NCBI RefSeq assembly: GCF_001922575.1
Contig: NZ_MRCI01000001.1
Location: forward strand, 1,178,001 to 1,242,000
Direction of reading: 5' to 3'
Source: Neptunomonas phycophila
GTDB taxonomy: Bacteria > Pseudomonadota > Gammaproteobacteria > Pseudomonadales > Balneatricaceae
Length of the DNA: 64,000 nt
Of this stretch, positions 16,705-26,132 are shown in pieces (within the stretch, counting starts at the first letter, position 1; each line of letters opens with the position of its first letter). The notes under the pieces were generated by a model. The model searched no databases. It was given only the letters and a program-made list of their open reading frames with translations, and was not told the origin of the DNA. The translations under genes were made by a program, and so were the position numbers.

Positions 16705-17322
16705 TCACTTCACAGGAGAATGGGTTTCTAGGTACCGATTAACGGTGTCTACAATTGCTTGAGTTTGTGGGTCCACTTCTATGTTGATGCGGTCACCTAC
16801 GTTGGCTTGTCCGAAAGTGGTAATGCTCAAGGTTTCAGGTATTAAATACACGTTGAAACGGTTTCCTTCCACTGCTCCTATCGTCAAGCTGCAGCCATTG
16901 AGTGCTACAAAGCCTTTTGTAAGAATGTAAGGGGTGAGCGCCTCGTCAATTTCAAACCATATAATGCAGTTATCGTCTGTTTGTTTGATCTCGCAAATCT
17001 GTGCTGTTGCACTGATGTGACCTGATAGCAGATGGCCGCCAATTTCATCTCCAAACTTGGCCGCTCTTTCAAAATTGACAACACTCGTTACTTTGAGTTC
17101 GCCAAGGTTGGTCACATTGAGTGTTTCTTGAATTAAATCAAACTGGACAGATGATTCGTCAAAGCTGGTCACGGTTAAACAAGTACCATTAATAGCTATG
17201 CTGGCACCGGTTTGAAGGTTGTTGGTATGACCTGCAGGTAAGGCTACACGTAGCTTCATGAATTGGTCGCGACGTTCTAGCGCTATAACTTCTGCTTGCC
17301 CCTGCACGATTCCTGTAAACAT
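16705..17322 (-). CDS. ribE: Riboflavin synthase, alpha subunit
   Basis: The 205-residue enzyme carries out the dismutation of two 6,7-dimethyl-8-ribityllumazines to riboflavin. It is a tandem of two lumazine-binding barrels (about 1-96 and 97-190). The N-terminus is the invariant MFTGIVQG. The inner motifs GTCLTV and GCSLTIG and the inter-repeat GDEIGGHLLSGH are all present. Residue pattern and length match the E. coli RibC-type enzyme closely. It stands apart from other rib genes and is followed by the YciC-like gene. Confidence 0.92.
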   Translation of the reverse strand: MFTGIVQGQAEVIALERRDQFMKLRVALPAGHTNNLQTGASIAINGTCLTVTSFDESSVQFDLIQETLNVTNLGELKVTSVVNFERAAKFGDEIGGHLLSGHISATAQICEIKQTDDNCIIWFEIDEALTPYILTKGFVALNGCSLTIGAVEGNRFNVYLIPETLSITTFGQANVGDRINIEVDPQTQAIVDTVNRYLETHSPVK

Positions 17323-17406
17323 CGGTTATCCTAAATCTAATATGATCTGAGGCCGTAAGGATACCGTATATATAACTAAAATACCTGCATCTTAAGAGGC
17401 GACAAC

Positions 17407-18309
17407 ATGCACTATTTAATTACTGGTGGTACAGGCTTCATAGGCTGTCGGTTAACTGAATCTTTACTTGCTGACGGTCATGAGGTGATGTTGGTAAGCC
17501 GAGATGCTGAGCGTGCGATGTTGCAATTTGGCAGTCGCGTCAATGCGATTAGTCTGTCGGATGTGAGCTTGTTGAGTAGCGTTAAAATAGATGCTGTGAT
17601 TAATCTTGCAGGCGCCCCTATAGCTGATAAACGCTGGACTGATAGCCGAAAATTGGAGATTAAAAACAGCCGTATAGATTTCACTCAGGAGCTCATACAG
17701 CGTCTTTATGAAGCAGGCCAGAGGCCAGAAGTTTTTGTCAGTGGTTCCGCTATTGGCTATTACGGTCCCCAAGAGGGAAATGCTCCCTTATCAGAGAATG
17801 GTCCAGTAGAAGAGGGCTTCCAACATAGCCTTTGCCAGCAATGGGAAGATGCCGCAATGGTTGCTGAGAAAGATTTGGGGGCTCGGGTATGTTGTGTTCG
17901 CACCGGTGTGGTTTTCGGTAAGGGCGGTGGTGCATTGTCTAAAATGCTGCCTGCTTTTAAGTTGGGTCTTGGCGGACCTATTGGGAATGGGGCGCAATGG
18001 ATGTCTTGGGTGCACTTAGAAGACGAAGTCAATATTATTCGTTTTTTACTCGAACATGATCAGTTGTCAGGGGCATTTAATGCCACATCTCCTGAGGCGG
18101 TTACTAATTCAACATTTACACGAACACTGGCTAGTACTCTACGCAGACCGGCTTTCTTTCGAGTTCCCGCTTCACTGTTGAAATGGGCTATGGGAGAATC
18201 AAGCGAGCTACTCTTATCAGGACAACACGTATACCCAACGGCTTTAGTAGAAGCAGGGTATGTATTTAAATTCCCTGATTTACAGTCTGCCTTAACATCT
18301 GCTACTTAG
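17407..18309 (+). CDS. yfcH: YfcH-like NAD(P)-binding epimerase family protein (TIGR01777)
   Basis: The 300-residue SDR-type protein starts with the Rossmann motif ITGGTGFIG (about 4-12) and has the family markers NLAGAPIADKRW (about 66-77), SGSAIGYYG (about 111-119) and QWMSWVHLEDEV. The C-terminal DUF1731-like region contains FRVPASLLKWAMGE. These proteins are extended SDRs related to plant SulA and E. coli YfcH; the substrate is unknown. The ribosome site AGAGG lies just before the ATG. It is divergent from ribE and convergent with the batD-like gene. Confidence 0.9.
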   Translation: MHYLITGGTGFIGCRLTESLLADGHEVMLVSRDAERAMLQFGSRVNAISLSDVSLLSSVKIDAVINLAGAPIADKRWTDSRKLEIKNSRIDFTQELIQRLYEAGQRPEVFVSGSAIGYYGPQEGNAPLSENGPVEEGFQHSLCQQWEDAAMVAEKDLGARVCCVRTGVVFGKGGGALSKMLPAFKLGLGGPIGNGAQWMSWVHLEDEVNIIRFLLEHDQLSGAFNATSPEAVTNSTFTRTLASTLRRPAFFRVPASLLKWAMGESSELLLSGQHVYPTALVEAGYVFKFPDLQSALTSAT

Positions 18310-18326
18310 ATTGTAGGATAGCTAAG

Positions 18327-20090
18327 TTACCGGCGTGTTAGACGTTCGCGTATGCTGTCGACAGTTTGTATTAACAAGTCGCCTTGCCACGGATCTTCGG
18401 CGTTATTGTAGACATGCTGCTCTAAATCAATAATCAAGAATTCCAATGTCTTGTTTTTAGCCGCTACACTCACATCTCGCCCATTATAAAGATGGGATTC
18501 AGGCCAAAATAACGCTGCCCATTCAATTAAGCGCGCTTGCGCTAATTCGGGTTTATTAAGGGTGCAGGCTTTTTGAAGCGCTGAATAGGCCAATTTTTCA
18601 TCAGCGATGAGCTGTTTATCGCGTTTAATTCTTTGTTTTTCGGTTTTGGCTGCTCGATCTATCGCCTGTCTATTACGCAATTTGCGTAGTCTATTGCCCG
18701 TGTAGAGCCACCCCAGTGATGAAATGATGCTAATTAGTGCTAAAAGCGAGATCAAAGCAATAACGTTGGGTGGTGTTCCATTGGAGTATTGCTCAGCGCT
18801 TTGGGTCGTATTTGAGTTTTCCGCTAGGTCTGGTTTAGTGTTCTCTTGGTCGGCAGGTGGTTGCTGCTGGGCGCTATTAGCGCCTTCTATACGCATCTGA
18901 ATGGGAGGTAATGATGCTACTTGAGCGCGGTCGGTTTCTATATCCCACCAATGGATGTCTATGGGTGGCAGCGTTACTTCGCCACGCTCTTTGAACGTTA
19001 TTTTGACAGTTTCAACGCGTTGACCGACCAACCCATCTTCATTGAACGACTCCCTCAGGTCTGTATTAACCAGTTCAATATCGGCGAGTTCATTCGTTAG
19101 AGGCATCATAGGAGGCAGCCTTGAAGCGGGCAGGCCTTGCGCTATCAGGGTAATGGTTCGTGTTATTGAGTTGCCCGCGATGAGCTGTTCGGGTTGGTCA
19201 AATGCGTCTTGAATGGTTAGTTTGGATGCTGGGAGCCAGTAGCCTGCCGAGTTATCGTTAGCACGTGGCAGAATTGATAGCTCAATAGCATCTCCGAGTA
19301 CTTCAACATACTGCCCGTTTGCTAGTGTTCCAGCAAACAATGGTGGCTCTATTATGAAACTCCCTGGCTCGTTAGGAAAAACAACATAGGTTTGTTTGCG
19401 TTCAGTGTAGGCTACGCCTTGTATAAATACATTGGAGACAACTTCGTCGCCCATTGGCAAAATAAGTGCTTGATTCAAAAAAGGATCCGAGAATACCGCT
19501 TGGTCATCTAACGGCGAACGATGCCTTAGTGTTGATGAGTAAAGTAGTTGGCTACCTTCGTATGCTTCTGTGTGGTCTATTTCGGTCGTAATGCGAATAG
19601 CATTGAGGTCGGATGTAACGTCAAGTCCGCCTGGAGCTTGGTTGGCTTGGGAGCTGCTCGACCGGTTTGGGCTGTAGTTAGGATCATAGTTGGGGGATAC
19701 GCGTGGGGCGTTATTGGCGGCGCTTAATACGCTCAGCGTCATCGGAAAGGAACGTTCCCCATTAATTTGAATGGCTGGTACGGTTAAGTCACCACTGCGG
19801 CGCGGTCGCATTAATACCTGCCATCGCGTTGTTGCTTGTCTGCTTCCATTTTGCAAACTAGAAATCGTCATTTTTTTGCTGCCAAGCAGTGAAAAGTCAG
19901 CTGTTAACAAGGATAAGTCTGGGCGCTGTGCTTGGCCTGGCTGTGTGGCTTCTATCGTTAACCGCACTGTATCTGTTTGGTTGATAGTATATCGATTAAG
20001 ATAAGCATTAACCTCGGCAATGCTGAGCGTTGGGGCTACCAGTAAAAGTAAGCTTAGCGTGGTGCTAACAACCGTAAAAAATGCGCGCAT
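18327..20090 (-). CDS. BatD family protein
   Basis: The 587-residue protein has a signal peptide (about 1-26), a long beta-rich periplasmic region with the family opening AYLNRYTINQTDTVRLTIE, a Pro/Gln/Asn-rich linker (about 395-425), one TM helix (about 432-455) and a basic, cytoplasmic C-terminal tail. BatD/oxygen-tolerance proteins are usually encoded with MoxR, BatA and BatB in aerotolerance clusters. Here neither neighbour is one of these: the flanking genes are yfcH and a DUF2835 gene. The start has an AGGG site directly upstream. Confidence 0.85.
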   Translation of the reverse strand: MRAFFTVVSTTLSLLLLVAPTLSIAEVNAYLNRYTINQTDTVRLTIEATQPGQAQRPDLSLLTADFSLLGSKKMTISSLQNGSRQATTRWQVLMRPRRSGDLTVPAIQINGERSFPMTLSVLSAANNAPRVSPNYDPNYSPNRSSSSQANQAPGGLDVTSDLNAIRITTEIDHTEAYEGSQLLYSSTLRHRSPLDDQAVFSDPFLNQALILPMGDEVVSNVFIQGVAYTERKQTYVVFPNEPGSFIIEPPLFAGTLANGQYVEVLGDAIELSILPRANDNSAGYWLPASKLTIQDAFDQPEQLIAGNSITRTITLIAQGLPASRLPPMMPLTNELADIELVNTDLRESFNEDGLVGQRVETVKITFKERGEVTLPPIDIHWWDIETDRAQVASLPPIQMRIEGANSAQQQPPADQENTKPDLAENSNTTQSAEQYSNGTPPNVIALISLLALISIISSLGWLYTGNRLRKLRNRQAIDRAAKTEKQRIKRDKQLIADEKLAYSALQKACTLNKPELAQARLIEWAALFWPESHLYNGRDVSVAAKNKTLEFLIIDLEQHVYNNAEDPWQGDLLIQTVDSIRERLTRR

Positions 20091-20209
20091 CCCTAGGTTA
20101 GATCCTTAATAACAAAGCAAAATCATTCTGCATTATTAAGTAAGGGGTATACGATATCAATGAGGTTTTGCTATAACTCGATATAGATGACGCGCTTAAG
20201 TTGTTAAAA

Positions 20210-20434
20210 ATGATGAATTCAATACTCGTAACATTACATATTTCCCCTCAGGACTACATAAAGCAGTACCAAATCCCTGGTGTCATGGTGCATACACATG
20301 CCAGTGATGGTCGTCGTGTGCAGTTTCCTGCCTCTATTTTAAAGCCCTTCTTGTTGCATGAGGGCATACATGGCCGTTTTCGTATCAATTTTAGTCAAAA
20401 TGGAAAGTTTAAATCTATTGAACGGAGCTCATAG
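20210..20434 (+). CDS. DUF2835 family small protein
   Basis: This small cytoplasmic protein (74 residues from the ATG at 20210) contains the conserved block DGRRVQFPASILKPFLLHEG followed by IHGRFRINF and a final SIER, typical of DUF2835 proteins found near pyrD in pseudomonads and relatives. An upstream TTG at 20201 and a second ATG at 20213 are alternatives; no strong ribosome site decides. It lies 63 bases upstream of pyrD. Function is unknown. Confidence 0.8.
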   Translation: MMNSILVTLHISPQDYIKQYQIPGVMVHTHASDGRRVQFPASILKPFLLHEGIHGRFRINFSQNGKFKSIERSS

Positions 20435-20497
20435 TAGGATGTAAAACCAAGGTCGCGCCGTTATAATAGCGAGTCTTTATTCAGAAACGGTCTTGAT

Positions 20498-21529
20498 ATG
20501 TTCTATTCACTGGCAAAATCTCTCATGTTTAGCATGGATGCGGAGCGTTCTCATAATCTAGCGTTGGGCGGTATGAATTTAGCGGCATCGTTGGGAGTAC
20601 CTTCGTTGCTTGGCGCTGAAAAGCTGGATATGCCTGTCGAAGTGATGGGGATTCGCTTTCCTAATCCTGTAGGTTTAGCGGCTGGTTTGGATAAAAATGG
20701 CACCGCGATTGATGGTTTGGCAGCGTTGGGTTTTGGGTTTGTAGAAATAGGGACTGTAACACCCAGACCACAAGTGGGTAATCCTAAGCCTCGTTTATTT
20801 CGTATTCCTGAGCATAACGCGATTATTAATCGCATGGGGTTCAATAACCACGGTGTGGACGCGCTACTTGCCAATGTTGATCGTGCTCGTTACAAGGGCA
20901 TTCTAGGGATCAATATTGGCAAGAATAAAGACACGCCAAATGATAAAGCTAATGATGATTACTTGTACTGTTTACGAAAAGTGTACTCACGTGCGAGTTA
21001 TATCACGGTAAACGTGTCATCACCCAATACGCCGGGGCTACGCTCATTACAGTTTGGTGATTCGTTAAATACCTTGCTTGAATCGTTAAAAAATGAGCAA
21101 GCTCGTCAAGCGCTTTTGCATGATAGATATGTCCCCATTGCGGTAAAAATCGCACCTGACATGACCGAAGAGGAAATCGTCATGGTTGCTGATTCACTCA
21201 AAACGTACGAGATGGACGGTGTTATAGCAACCAATACCACCTTGTCCAGAGAAGGCGTTGAAGACTCAGTCTTGCAAGGTGAGTCGGGGGGCTTAAGCGG
21301 TGAACCTGTGCGTAATAAATCGACTAAAGTGATCAGAACATTGGCTTATGAGCTTAATGGTGCTTTACCTATTATTGGTGTCGGGGGTATTACGGAAGGG
21401 TTCGACGCTGCTGAGAAAATCGAAGCAGGCGCAAGCTTAGTGCAGATTTATTCTGGTTTTATTTATAAAGGCCCAGCGTTGGTTAAAGAATCTGTAAGAG
21501 CGATTGAGGCGTTGAAGCGTCGTCAGTGA
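20498..21529 (+). CDS. pyrD: Dihydroorotate dehydrogenase (quinone), class 2
   Basis: The 343-residue enzyme oxidises dihydroorotate to orotate with FMN and passes electrons to the quinone pool, the fourth step of pyrimidine synthesis. The N-terminal amphipathic helix [19 protein letters not shown] is the membrane-docking segment of class 2 enzymes. FMN and substrate motifs [19 protein letters not shown] and [11 protein letters not shown] are present, and the C-terminal GVGGI and [13 protein letters not shown] segments bind the FMN phosphate. The gene order DUF2835-pyrD-rmf-rlmKL is conserved in pseudomonads. Confidence 0.97.
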   Translation: MFYSLAKSLMFSMDAERSHNLALGGMNLAASLGVPSLLGAEKLDMPVEVMGIRFPNPVGLAAGLDKNGTAIDGLAALGFGFVEIGTVTPRPQVGNPKPRLFRIPEHNAIINRMGFNNHGVDALLANVDRARYKGILGINIGKNKDTPNDKANDDYLYCLRKVYSRASYITVNVSSPNTPGLRSLQFGDSLNTLLESLKNEQARQALLHDRYVPIAVKIAPDMTEEEIVMVADSLKTYEMDGVIATNTTLSREGVEDSVLQGESGGLSGEPVRNKSTKVIRTLAYELNGALPIIGVGGITEGFDAAEKIEAGASLVQIYSGFIYKGPALVKESVRAIEALKRRQ

Positions 21530-21582
21530 TGAGTGTTTGGGGAGAAAAACGGCACTAAGGGTTGTGGTTTGGTTTGCAAAAA

Positions 21583-21610
21583 AGGCTCCTTTGTAGAGGA
21601 GCCTGTTTTT
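21583..21610. terminator. Bidirectional terminator between pyrD and rmf
   Basis: AGGCTCCT and AGGAGCCT form an 8-bp stem with a 6-base loop. A T-run follows on the plus strand and an A-run precedes it, so both convergent transcripts (pyrD and rmf) could end here. Confidence 0.85.
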
Positions 21611-21625
21611 GAAGGGAATGTGTTG

Positions 21626-21832
21626 TTAATGCAGTCCTGGGTGAGCTTGAATTGCCGAAACTCCATCCATGCCGCTCCAGTGGGCGTCTCTACCTTCACG
21701 CCAGCCACTCATCCAATGACTTCGTAGCTCTGTGACTTGCACTGGGCAAGAGTCTCGTGATTTACCGTTAATACCAGCCTGAAAACCGCGGTTAAACAGA
21801 GTTGATGTCTTATCTCTTTTCTGTCTCTTCAT
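21626..21832 (-). CDS. rmf: Ribosome modulation factor
   Basis: The 68-residue protein begins MKRQKRD and continues with RGFQAGINGKSRDSCP, then RSHWMSGWREGR, the signature of ribosome modulation factor. RMF binds 70S ribosomes in stationary phase and drives 100S dimer formation (hibernation). It is about 13 residues longer than E. coli RMF, with a tail ending in HPGLH. A GAGAGG-type ribosome site precedes the ATG. It is convergent with pyrD and divergent from rlmKL, as in pseudomonads. Confidence 0.95.
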   Translation of the reverse strand: MKRQKRDKTSTLFNRGFQAGINGKSRDSCPVQVTELRSHWMSGWREGRDAHWSGMDGVSAIQAHPGLH

Positions 21833-22165
21833 ATAAAGAAACCTCTCATACGTTTACGTTATGATTGAGAACATGAATATCTGAGACTAAATATTCACAC
21901 AGTGTCTGTATGCATACGGTATTTTTCGCAACACAGGCCTATATTGATATCTAATTCACGAACAAAGTGCGATTAATAATCGCTATGGAATTTAGGGTTT
22001 TTGATTGTTAGCACTTGCAAAAAAGGTGCGTATTCAGCGAGTTAAAATTCATATTGAAACGCTGTAATACATTTGAAAAAAAATCATCAAAAAACCGTAA
22101 CAATTGAATGAAACTGCAACTTGCTGATATTTAAGAAGTTGTAAAAATAACTTTTTAGGAAAAAT
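21833..22165. other. Divergent promoter region between rmf and rlmKL
   Basis: The 333-base AT-rich gap holds no credible gene. It must contain the rmf and rlmKL promoters. Several A/T runs and a TTAATAATCG stretch are seen, but no motif is strong enough to name. Confidence 0.5.
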
Positions 22166-24310
22166 ATGAAATTTATAGCGACTTGCCCTAAAGGCATCGA
22201 ATCTCTTCTGGCTGACGAGTTAGCAGCGTTAGGGGCTGAGTCAGTAAAATTGATGCCGACGGGTGTCGCATTTGAAGGGGAGTTAGCGCAGGCCTACCGA
22301 GCGTGTTTATGGTCTCGTCTTGCGAATCGGGTTTTGTTACCGATTCTTGAAACCAACGTTGAGACCGCCGATGACTTATACAGCGCTATCCAGCGAGTCC
22401 ATTGGAGCGATCATTTAGATGCGAGCATGTCGTTGGCAATTTCTTTCACGGGGAAAACGCAGTCAATTAATCATACTCACTTTGGTGCGCTCAAAGTGAA
22501 AGATGCAATTGTCGACCAGCTACGAGAAATAACAGGGGAGCGTCCGGGCGTTGATCGCGAGAACCCCGATCTGCGCATACATGCCCATATTTATGGCGGT
22601 AAACTCAATGTATCGATTGATCTCTCTGGTGAAAGTTTGCACCGACGTGGCTATCGTACACAGGCAGGAGCAGCACCGTTAAAAGAAAACCTTGCGGCGG
22701 CATTGTTAACAAGAGCGGGTTGGCCTGCGCTTAGTGATGACAGCCCTGTGTTGTTTGATCCTATGTGTGGCTCAGGCACTTTGCTCATCGAAGGTGCTTG
22801 GATGGCTGCAGATATTGCTCCTGGCATTTTACGCGATCGTTTTGGGTTTGAGCATTGGAAGCAGCATGATGCCGCTTTATGGGAAAACCTAAAAGAAGAA
22901 GCAGAGCAGCGCCGCATTAATGGTTTGACGACCTTTAAGGTAAAGGTTTATGGCGCCGATGAAGATGAGCGTATGCTTGATGTAACACTGTCGAATGCTG
23001 AACGTGCAGGTGTTGATCATTTAATCAAAGTACACGAAGCGCAAGTTCAACGAATGGTGCGCCCATGTGAAGAGAATGGGTTGTTCATTACTAACCCACC
23101 CTATGGTGAGCGTCTGGGTGAAAGTTCAGAGCTTATGTTTTTGTATCGTGATCTGGGCGATACCTTAAAACAAGAATTTGGTGGTTGGAAAGCGGGTATT
23201 TTTACGGGTAACCCTGAGCTTTGTGAGGCCGTGGGCCTAAAAACGGATAAAACCTATCGTTTAAATAATGGGCCAATCGATAGTCGCTTATTTTTATACA
23301 CTTTATATGCGAATCGGATTGCCAAAGAAGGGCAGCCTAGCGAGCAGGCAGGTGACGTTGCTTTAAGCGAAACAGCTCAAATGTTTGCGAATCGTCTCAG
23401 AAAAAACCTGAAAAATTTGAATAAGTGGCGTAAGCAAAATGATATTCAGGGGTATCGTTTATACGATGCGGACATTCCCGAATTTGCTGTGGCGGTTGAT
23501 GTTTACAAAGACTGGGTTCATGTACAAGAGTACGCAGCGCCTAAGTCGATAGATAAAATAAAAGCTTTTGATCGTCTTAAAGATGTATTGGCGGCTATAC
23601 CTGAAGCATTAGGCGTTGATCCTTTGCGTGTTGTTTTAAAGCAACGCAAGCGTCAAACGGGCACTCAGCAATATGAGAAACAGGGCACTGGTCGTCGTTT
23701 TTTTCAGATAGCTGAGCATGGCTGTAAGTTTAGAGTTAACCTGCATGATTATTTAGATACTGGTTTATTCTTGGATCACCGCCCCGTACGTCACCAAATT
23801 CAACAAAATGCAGCAGGTAAAGACTTTCTTAATCTGTTTTGCTATACCGCTACTGCCAGTGTCCATGCCGGGGTTGGCGGGGCAAAAAGCACGACAAGTG
23901 TTGATATGTCAGCCACTTATCTGCAGTGGGCGATGAAGAACATGGCGATTAATGGCTTTGCTGACAAAGCTCATCACTTTATTCAATCTGATTGTATTGT
24001 ATGGCTTAAAAAACAACGTAAGCCGGCTTATGACCTGATTTTTATGGATCCCCCCACGTTTTCAAATTCAAAACGTATGAGCGATGTTTTGGATGTTCAA
24101 AGAGATCATGTTGAGCTGATTCGGTTAGCGATGCGTTTGTTGCGGCAGGATGGTGTTCTAATTTTCTCTAATAACTTTCGGAAGTTTAAACTGGATTACG
24201 AAATGTTGGGTGCGTTTGATATTAACGATATTACAGCGCAGACCATCGATCCTGACTTTAAGCGCAATGCAAAAATACACAGCTGTTTCGAAATTCGCTG
24301 GCGTCAATAA
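22166..24310 (+). CDS. rlmL: Bifunctional 23S rRNA m2G2445/m7G2069 methyltransferase
   Basis: The 714-residue enzyme is the fused RlmKL. A THUMP domain (about 45-155) is followed by the RlmL methyltransferase (about 160-390) with SAM motif FDPMCGSGTLLIEGA and catalytic NPPYGERLGE. The C-terminal RlmK methyltransferase (about 450-714) has FLNLFCYTATASVHA and the catalytic DPPTFSNSKRM. It modifies two guanines of helix 74 in 23S rRNA during 50S assembly. The ATG has an AGGA site. Confidence 0.97.
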   Translation: MKFIATCPKGIESLLADELAALGAESVKLMPTGVAFEGELAQAYRACLWSRLANRVLLPILETNVETADDLYSAIQRVHWSDHLDASMSLAISFTGKTQSINHTHFGALKVKDAIVDQLREITGERPGVDRENPDLRIHAHIYGGKLNVSIDLSGESLHRRGYRTQAGAAPLKENLAAALLTRAGWPALSDDSPVLFDPMCGSGTLLIEGAWMAADIAPGILRDRFGFEHWKQHDAALWENLKEEAEQRRINGLTTFKVKVYGADEDERMLDVTLSNAERAGVDHLIKVHEAQVQRMVRPCEENGLFITNPPYGERLGESSELMFLYRDLGDTLKQEFGGWKAGIFTGNPELCEAVGLKTDKTYRLNNGPIDSRLFLYTLYANRIAKEGQPSEQAGDVALSETAQMFANRLRKNLKNLNKWRKQNDIQGYRLYDADIPEFAVAVDVYKDWVHVQEYAAPKSIDKIKAFDRLKDVLAAIPEALGVDPLRVVLKQRKRQTGTQQYEKQGTGRRFFQIAEHGCKFRVNLHDYLDTGLFLDHRPVRHQIQQNAAGKDFLNLFCYTATASVHAGVGGAKSTTSVDMSATYLQWAMKNMAINGFADKAHHFIQSDCIVWLKKQRKPAYDLIFMDPPTFSNSKRMSDVLDVQRDHVELIRLAMRLLRQDGVLIFSNNFRKFKLDYEMLGAFDINDITAQTIDPDFKRNAKIHSCFEIRWRQ

Positions 24311-24328
24311 TGGTGCAATGCTTTCTTT

Positions 24329-24344
24329 TGGTACGTTTCGTGCA
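24329..24344 (+). promoter_or_regulatory. Sigma-54-like promoter motif upstream of amtB
   Basis: TGGTACGTTTCGTGCA has GG and GC at the exact 10-base spacing and matches much of the -24/-12 consensus. It lies about 240 bases before the amtB start and overlaps the first NtrC-like palindrome, so either it makes a long leader or one of the two motifs is fortuitous. Confidence 0.45.
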
Positions 24345-24357
24345 TTAATTTAGTGCA
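24341..24357. promoter_or_regulatory. NtrC-like palindrome 1 upstream of amtB
   Basis: TGCATTAATTTAGTGCA follows the NtrC pattern TGCAYY-N5-RRTGCA (17 bp). It fits nitrogen control of the ammonium transporter downstream. Confidence 0.5.
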
Positions 24358-24531
24358 GTATTGGGTGCGCCGAATGATACGGCGCATGCTTTAGAGTGCC
24401 TGATTTTATAAATACTTCCTGTTTTTCAGTTGTTTACGTGCTTTCTGAATGAAATGATGAAGCATGGCGACAACAACAAAAATGAGTATCTAGAGATTCA
24501 GTGCACTTTTATAGCGTCCGTACGCTGAAAT

Positions 24532-24548
24532 TGCACCGATAGAGTGCA
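24532..24548. promoter_or_regulatory. NtrC-like palindrome 2 upstream of amtB
   Basis: TGCACCGATAGAGTGCA matches the NtrC consensus TGCACC-N5-GGTGCA with one mismatch. It lies 34 bases before the amtB start codon, closer than a usual enhancer site. Confidence 0.5.
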
Positions 24549-24582
24549 ATATTATAAATTGCAACCTTTGTAGGAGACACTT

Positions 24583-25791
24583 GTGGAAACTGTTAATAGT
24601 GCAGTCGAGACATTAATGCAGAGCGCTAATACGCTCTTTATCCTGATGGGCGCCATTATGGTGTTCGCTATGCATGCTGGCTTTGCCTTTTTAGAAGTGG
24701 GTACTGTTCGCCATAAAAACCAAGTTAATGCGTTAGTTAAAATTATGACGGACTTTGGTTTTTCTGCCGTGGCTTATTTCTTCATTGGCTATTGGGTTGC
24801 GTACGGAATCACTTTTTTTCAAGACGCAGAAGCGTTAGCCGCGAATAACGGATATGACCTGGTTAAGTTTTTCTTTTTGATGACATTTGCGGCGGCGATC
24901 CCTGCCATTGTGTCTGGTGGAATAGCCGAACGAGCTAAGTTTTGGCCCATGCTTATCGCGTCTAGTCTAGTTGTTGCGTTTGTATACCCGTTTTTTGAAG
25001 GGGTAATTTGGAATGGAAATTTCGGTTTTCAAACTTGGTTGGAAGATACTTTTGGTGCTGGCTTTCATGATTTTGCAGGCTCCGTAGTCGTTCATGGTGT
25101 TGGAGGCTGGATTGCTCTCGTGGCTGTTCTCATGCTGGGCGCACGTTCAGGACGTTATCGCGATAATCGAGTGGTTGCATTTCCTCCATCTAATATTCCT
25201 TTTTTGGCGTTGGGTGCGTGGATTCTTTGCATAGGTTGGTTTGGCTTTAACGTTATGTCGGCGCAAACCTTAGACGGTATTTCAGGATTGGTTGCCGTTA
25301 ACTCATTGATGGCCATGGTGGGCGGCATTATCGCTGCGCTACTGGTTGGCAAGAATGACCCAGGCTTTATTCATAACGGTCCACTCGCTGGTTTAGTCGC
25401 CGTGTGTGCTGGCTCTGACGTAATGCACCCAATGGGGTCGCTCGTTGTAGGTTCTGTAGCAGGTGTCCTGTTTGTATGGGTTTTTACTCTGCAGCAGAAT
25501 AAATGGAAAGTTGATGATGTGCTGGGTGTATGGCCATTACACGGTTTGTGTGGCGTCTGGGGTGGTATTGCGGCTGGTATTTTTGGCTCAGAAGCTTTAG
25601 GCGGTTTAGGCGGTGTTAGTTTTATGTCGCAGCTGATTGGTAGCTTAGCCGGCGTTTTGGTTGCGGTTGTTGGTGCTGCTGTTGTATATGGAATGATTAA
25701 GGCAATTTCTGGTCTGCGTCTCAGCGAAGAAGAGGAATATAACGGCGCTGATTTGAGTATCCATAAAATCGAGTCTACTTCTCAGGACTAA
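24583..25791 (+). CDS. amtB: Ammonium transporter
   Basis: The 402-residue Amt protein conducts ammonium across the inner membrane through about eleven TM helices. The pore signature HDFAGSVVVHGVGG carries the conserved Asp and first pore His eight residues apart, and WPLHGLCGVWGG carries the second pore His. No cleaved signal peptide is obvious. The start is GTG with a TAGGAG site. In most proteobacteria glnK precedes amtB; here there is no PII gene beside it, only a 272-base control region with NtrC-like sites. Confidence 0.93.
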   Translation: METVNSAVETLMQSANTLFILMGAIMVFAMHAGFAFLEVGTVRHKNQVNALVKIMTDFGFSAVAYFFIGYWVAYGITFFQDAEALAANNGYDLVKFFFLMTFAAAIPAIVSGGIAERAKFWPMLIASSLVVAFVYPFFEGVIWNGNFGFQTWLEDTFGAGFHDFAGSVVVHGVGGWIALVAVLMLGARSGRYRDNRVVAFPPSNIPFLALGAWILCIGWFGFNVMSAQTLDGISGLVAVNSLMAMVGGIIAALLVGKNDPGFIHNGPLAGLVAVCAGSDVMHPMGSLVVGSVAGVLFVWVFTLQQNKWKVDDVLGVWPLHGLCGVWGGIAAGIFGSEALGGLGGVSFMSQLIGSLAGVLVAVVGAAVVYGMIKAISGLRLSEEEEYNGADLSIHKIESTSQD

Positions 25792-26132
25792 TAGTCATCG
25801 TCCTTGAAAGACGAGAGTTTGCCGGTAAATGAATACAGTAAAAAGCTGACCTAGGTCGGCTTTTTTTTATTTATTTTCGTAACGCCGAACTGATTTTTGC
25901 AGGCTTTCCATTCCTTATAATTGTCCTTTTGAGTATGGTTGCTCTATAACGTGCTGTTTTAATAAAGAAAGCTGTTTTGTGTAAAAATAGTTCTCTTTAG
26001 ACGAGGCTCTTGGCACGAAAAATAGAAAGCGCTTAGTGAGTGGTTAACTCAACAATTAGCATCAAAATCCTGTATAAGTGACACCTGATATACAATCGTT
26101 TACGGTTTGCCCACTAACGCAGAGGATGCATC
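25792..26132. other. Intergenic region after amtB
   Basis: The 341-base gap contains the amtB terminator (25844-25870) and the promoter region of the SHOCT gene. No further gene or repeat was recognised. Confidence 0.6.
25844..25870 (+). terminator. Intrinsic terminator of amtB
   Basis: AGCTGACC-TA-GGTCGGCT forms a strong stem (one G-T pair) followed by eight T, 52 bases after the amtB stop. Confidence 0.85.
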
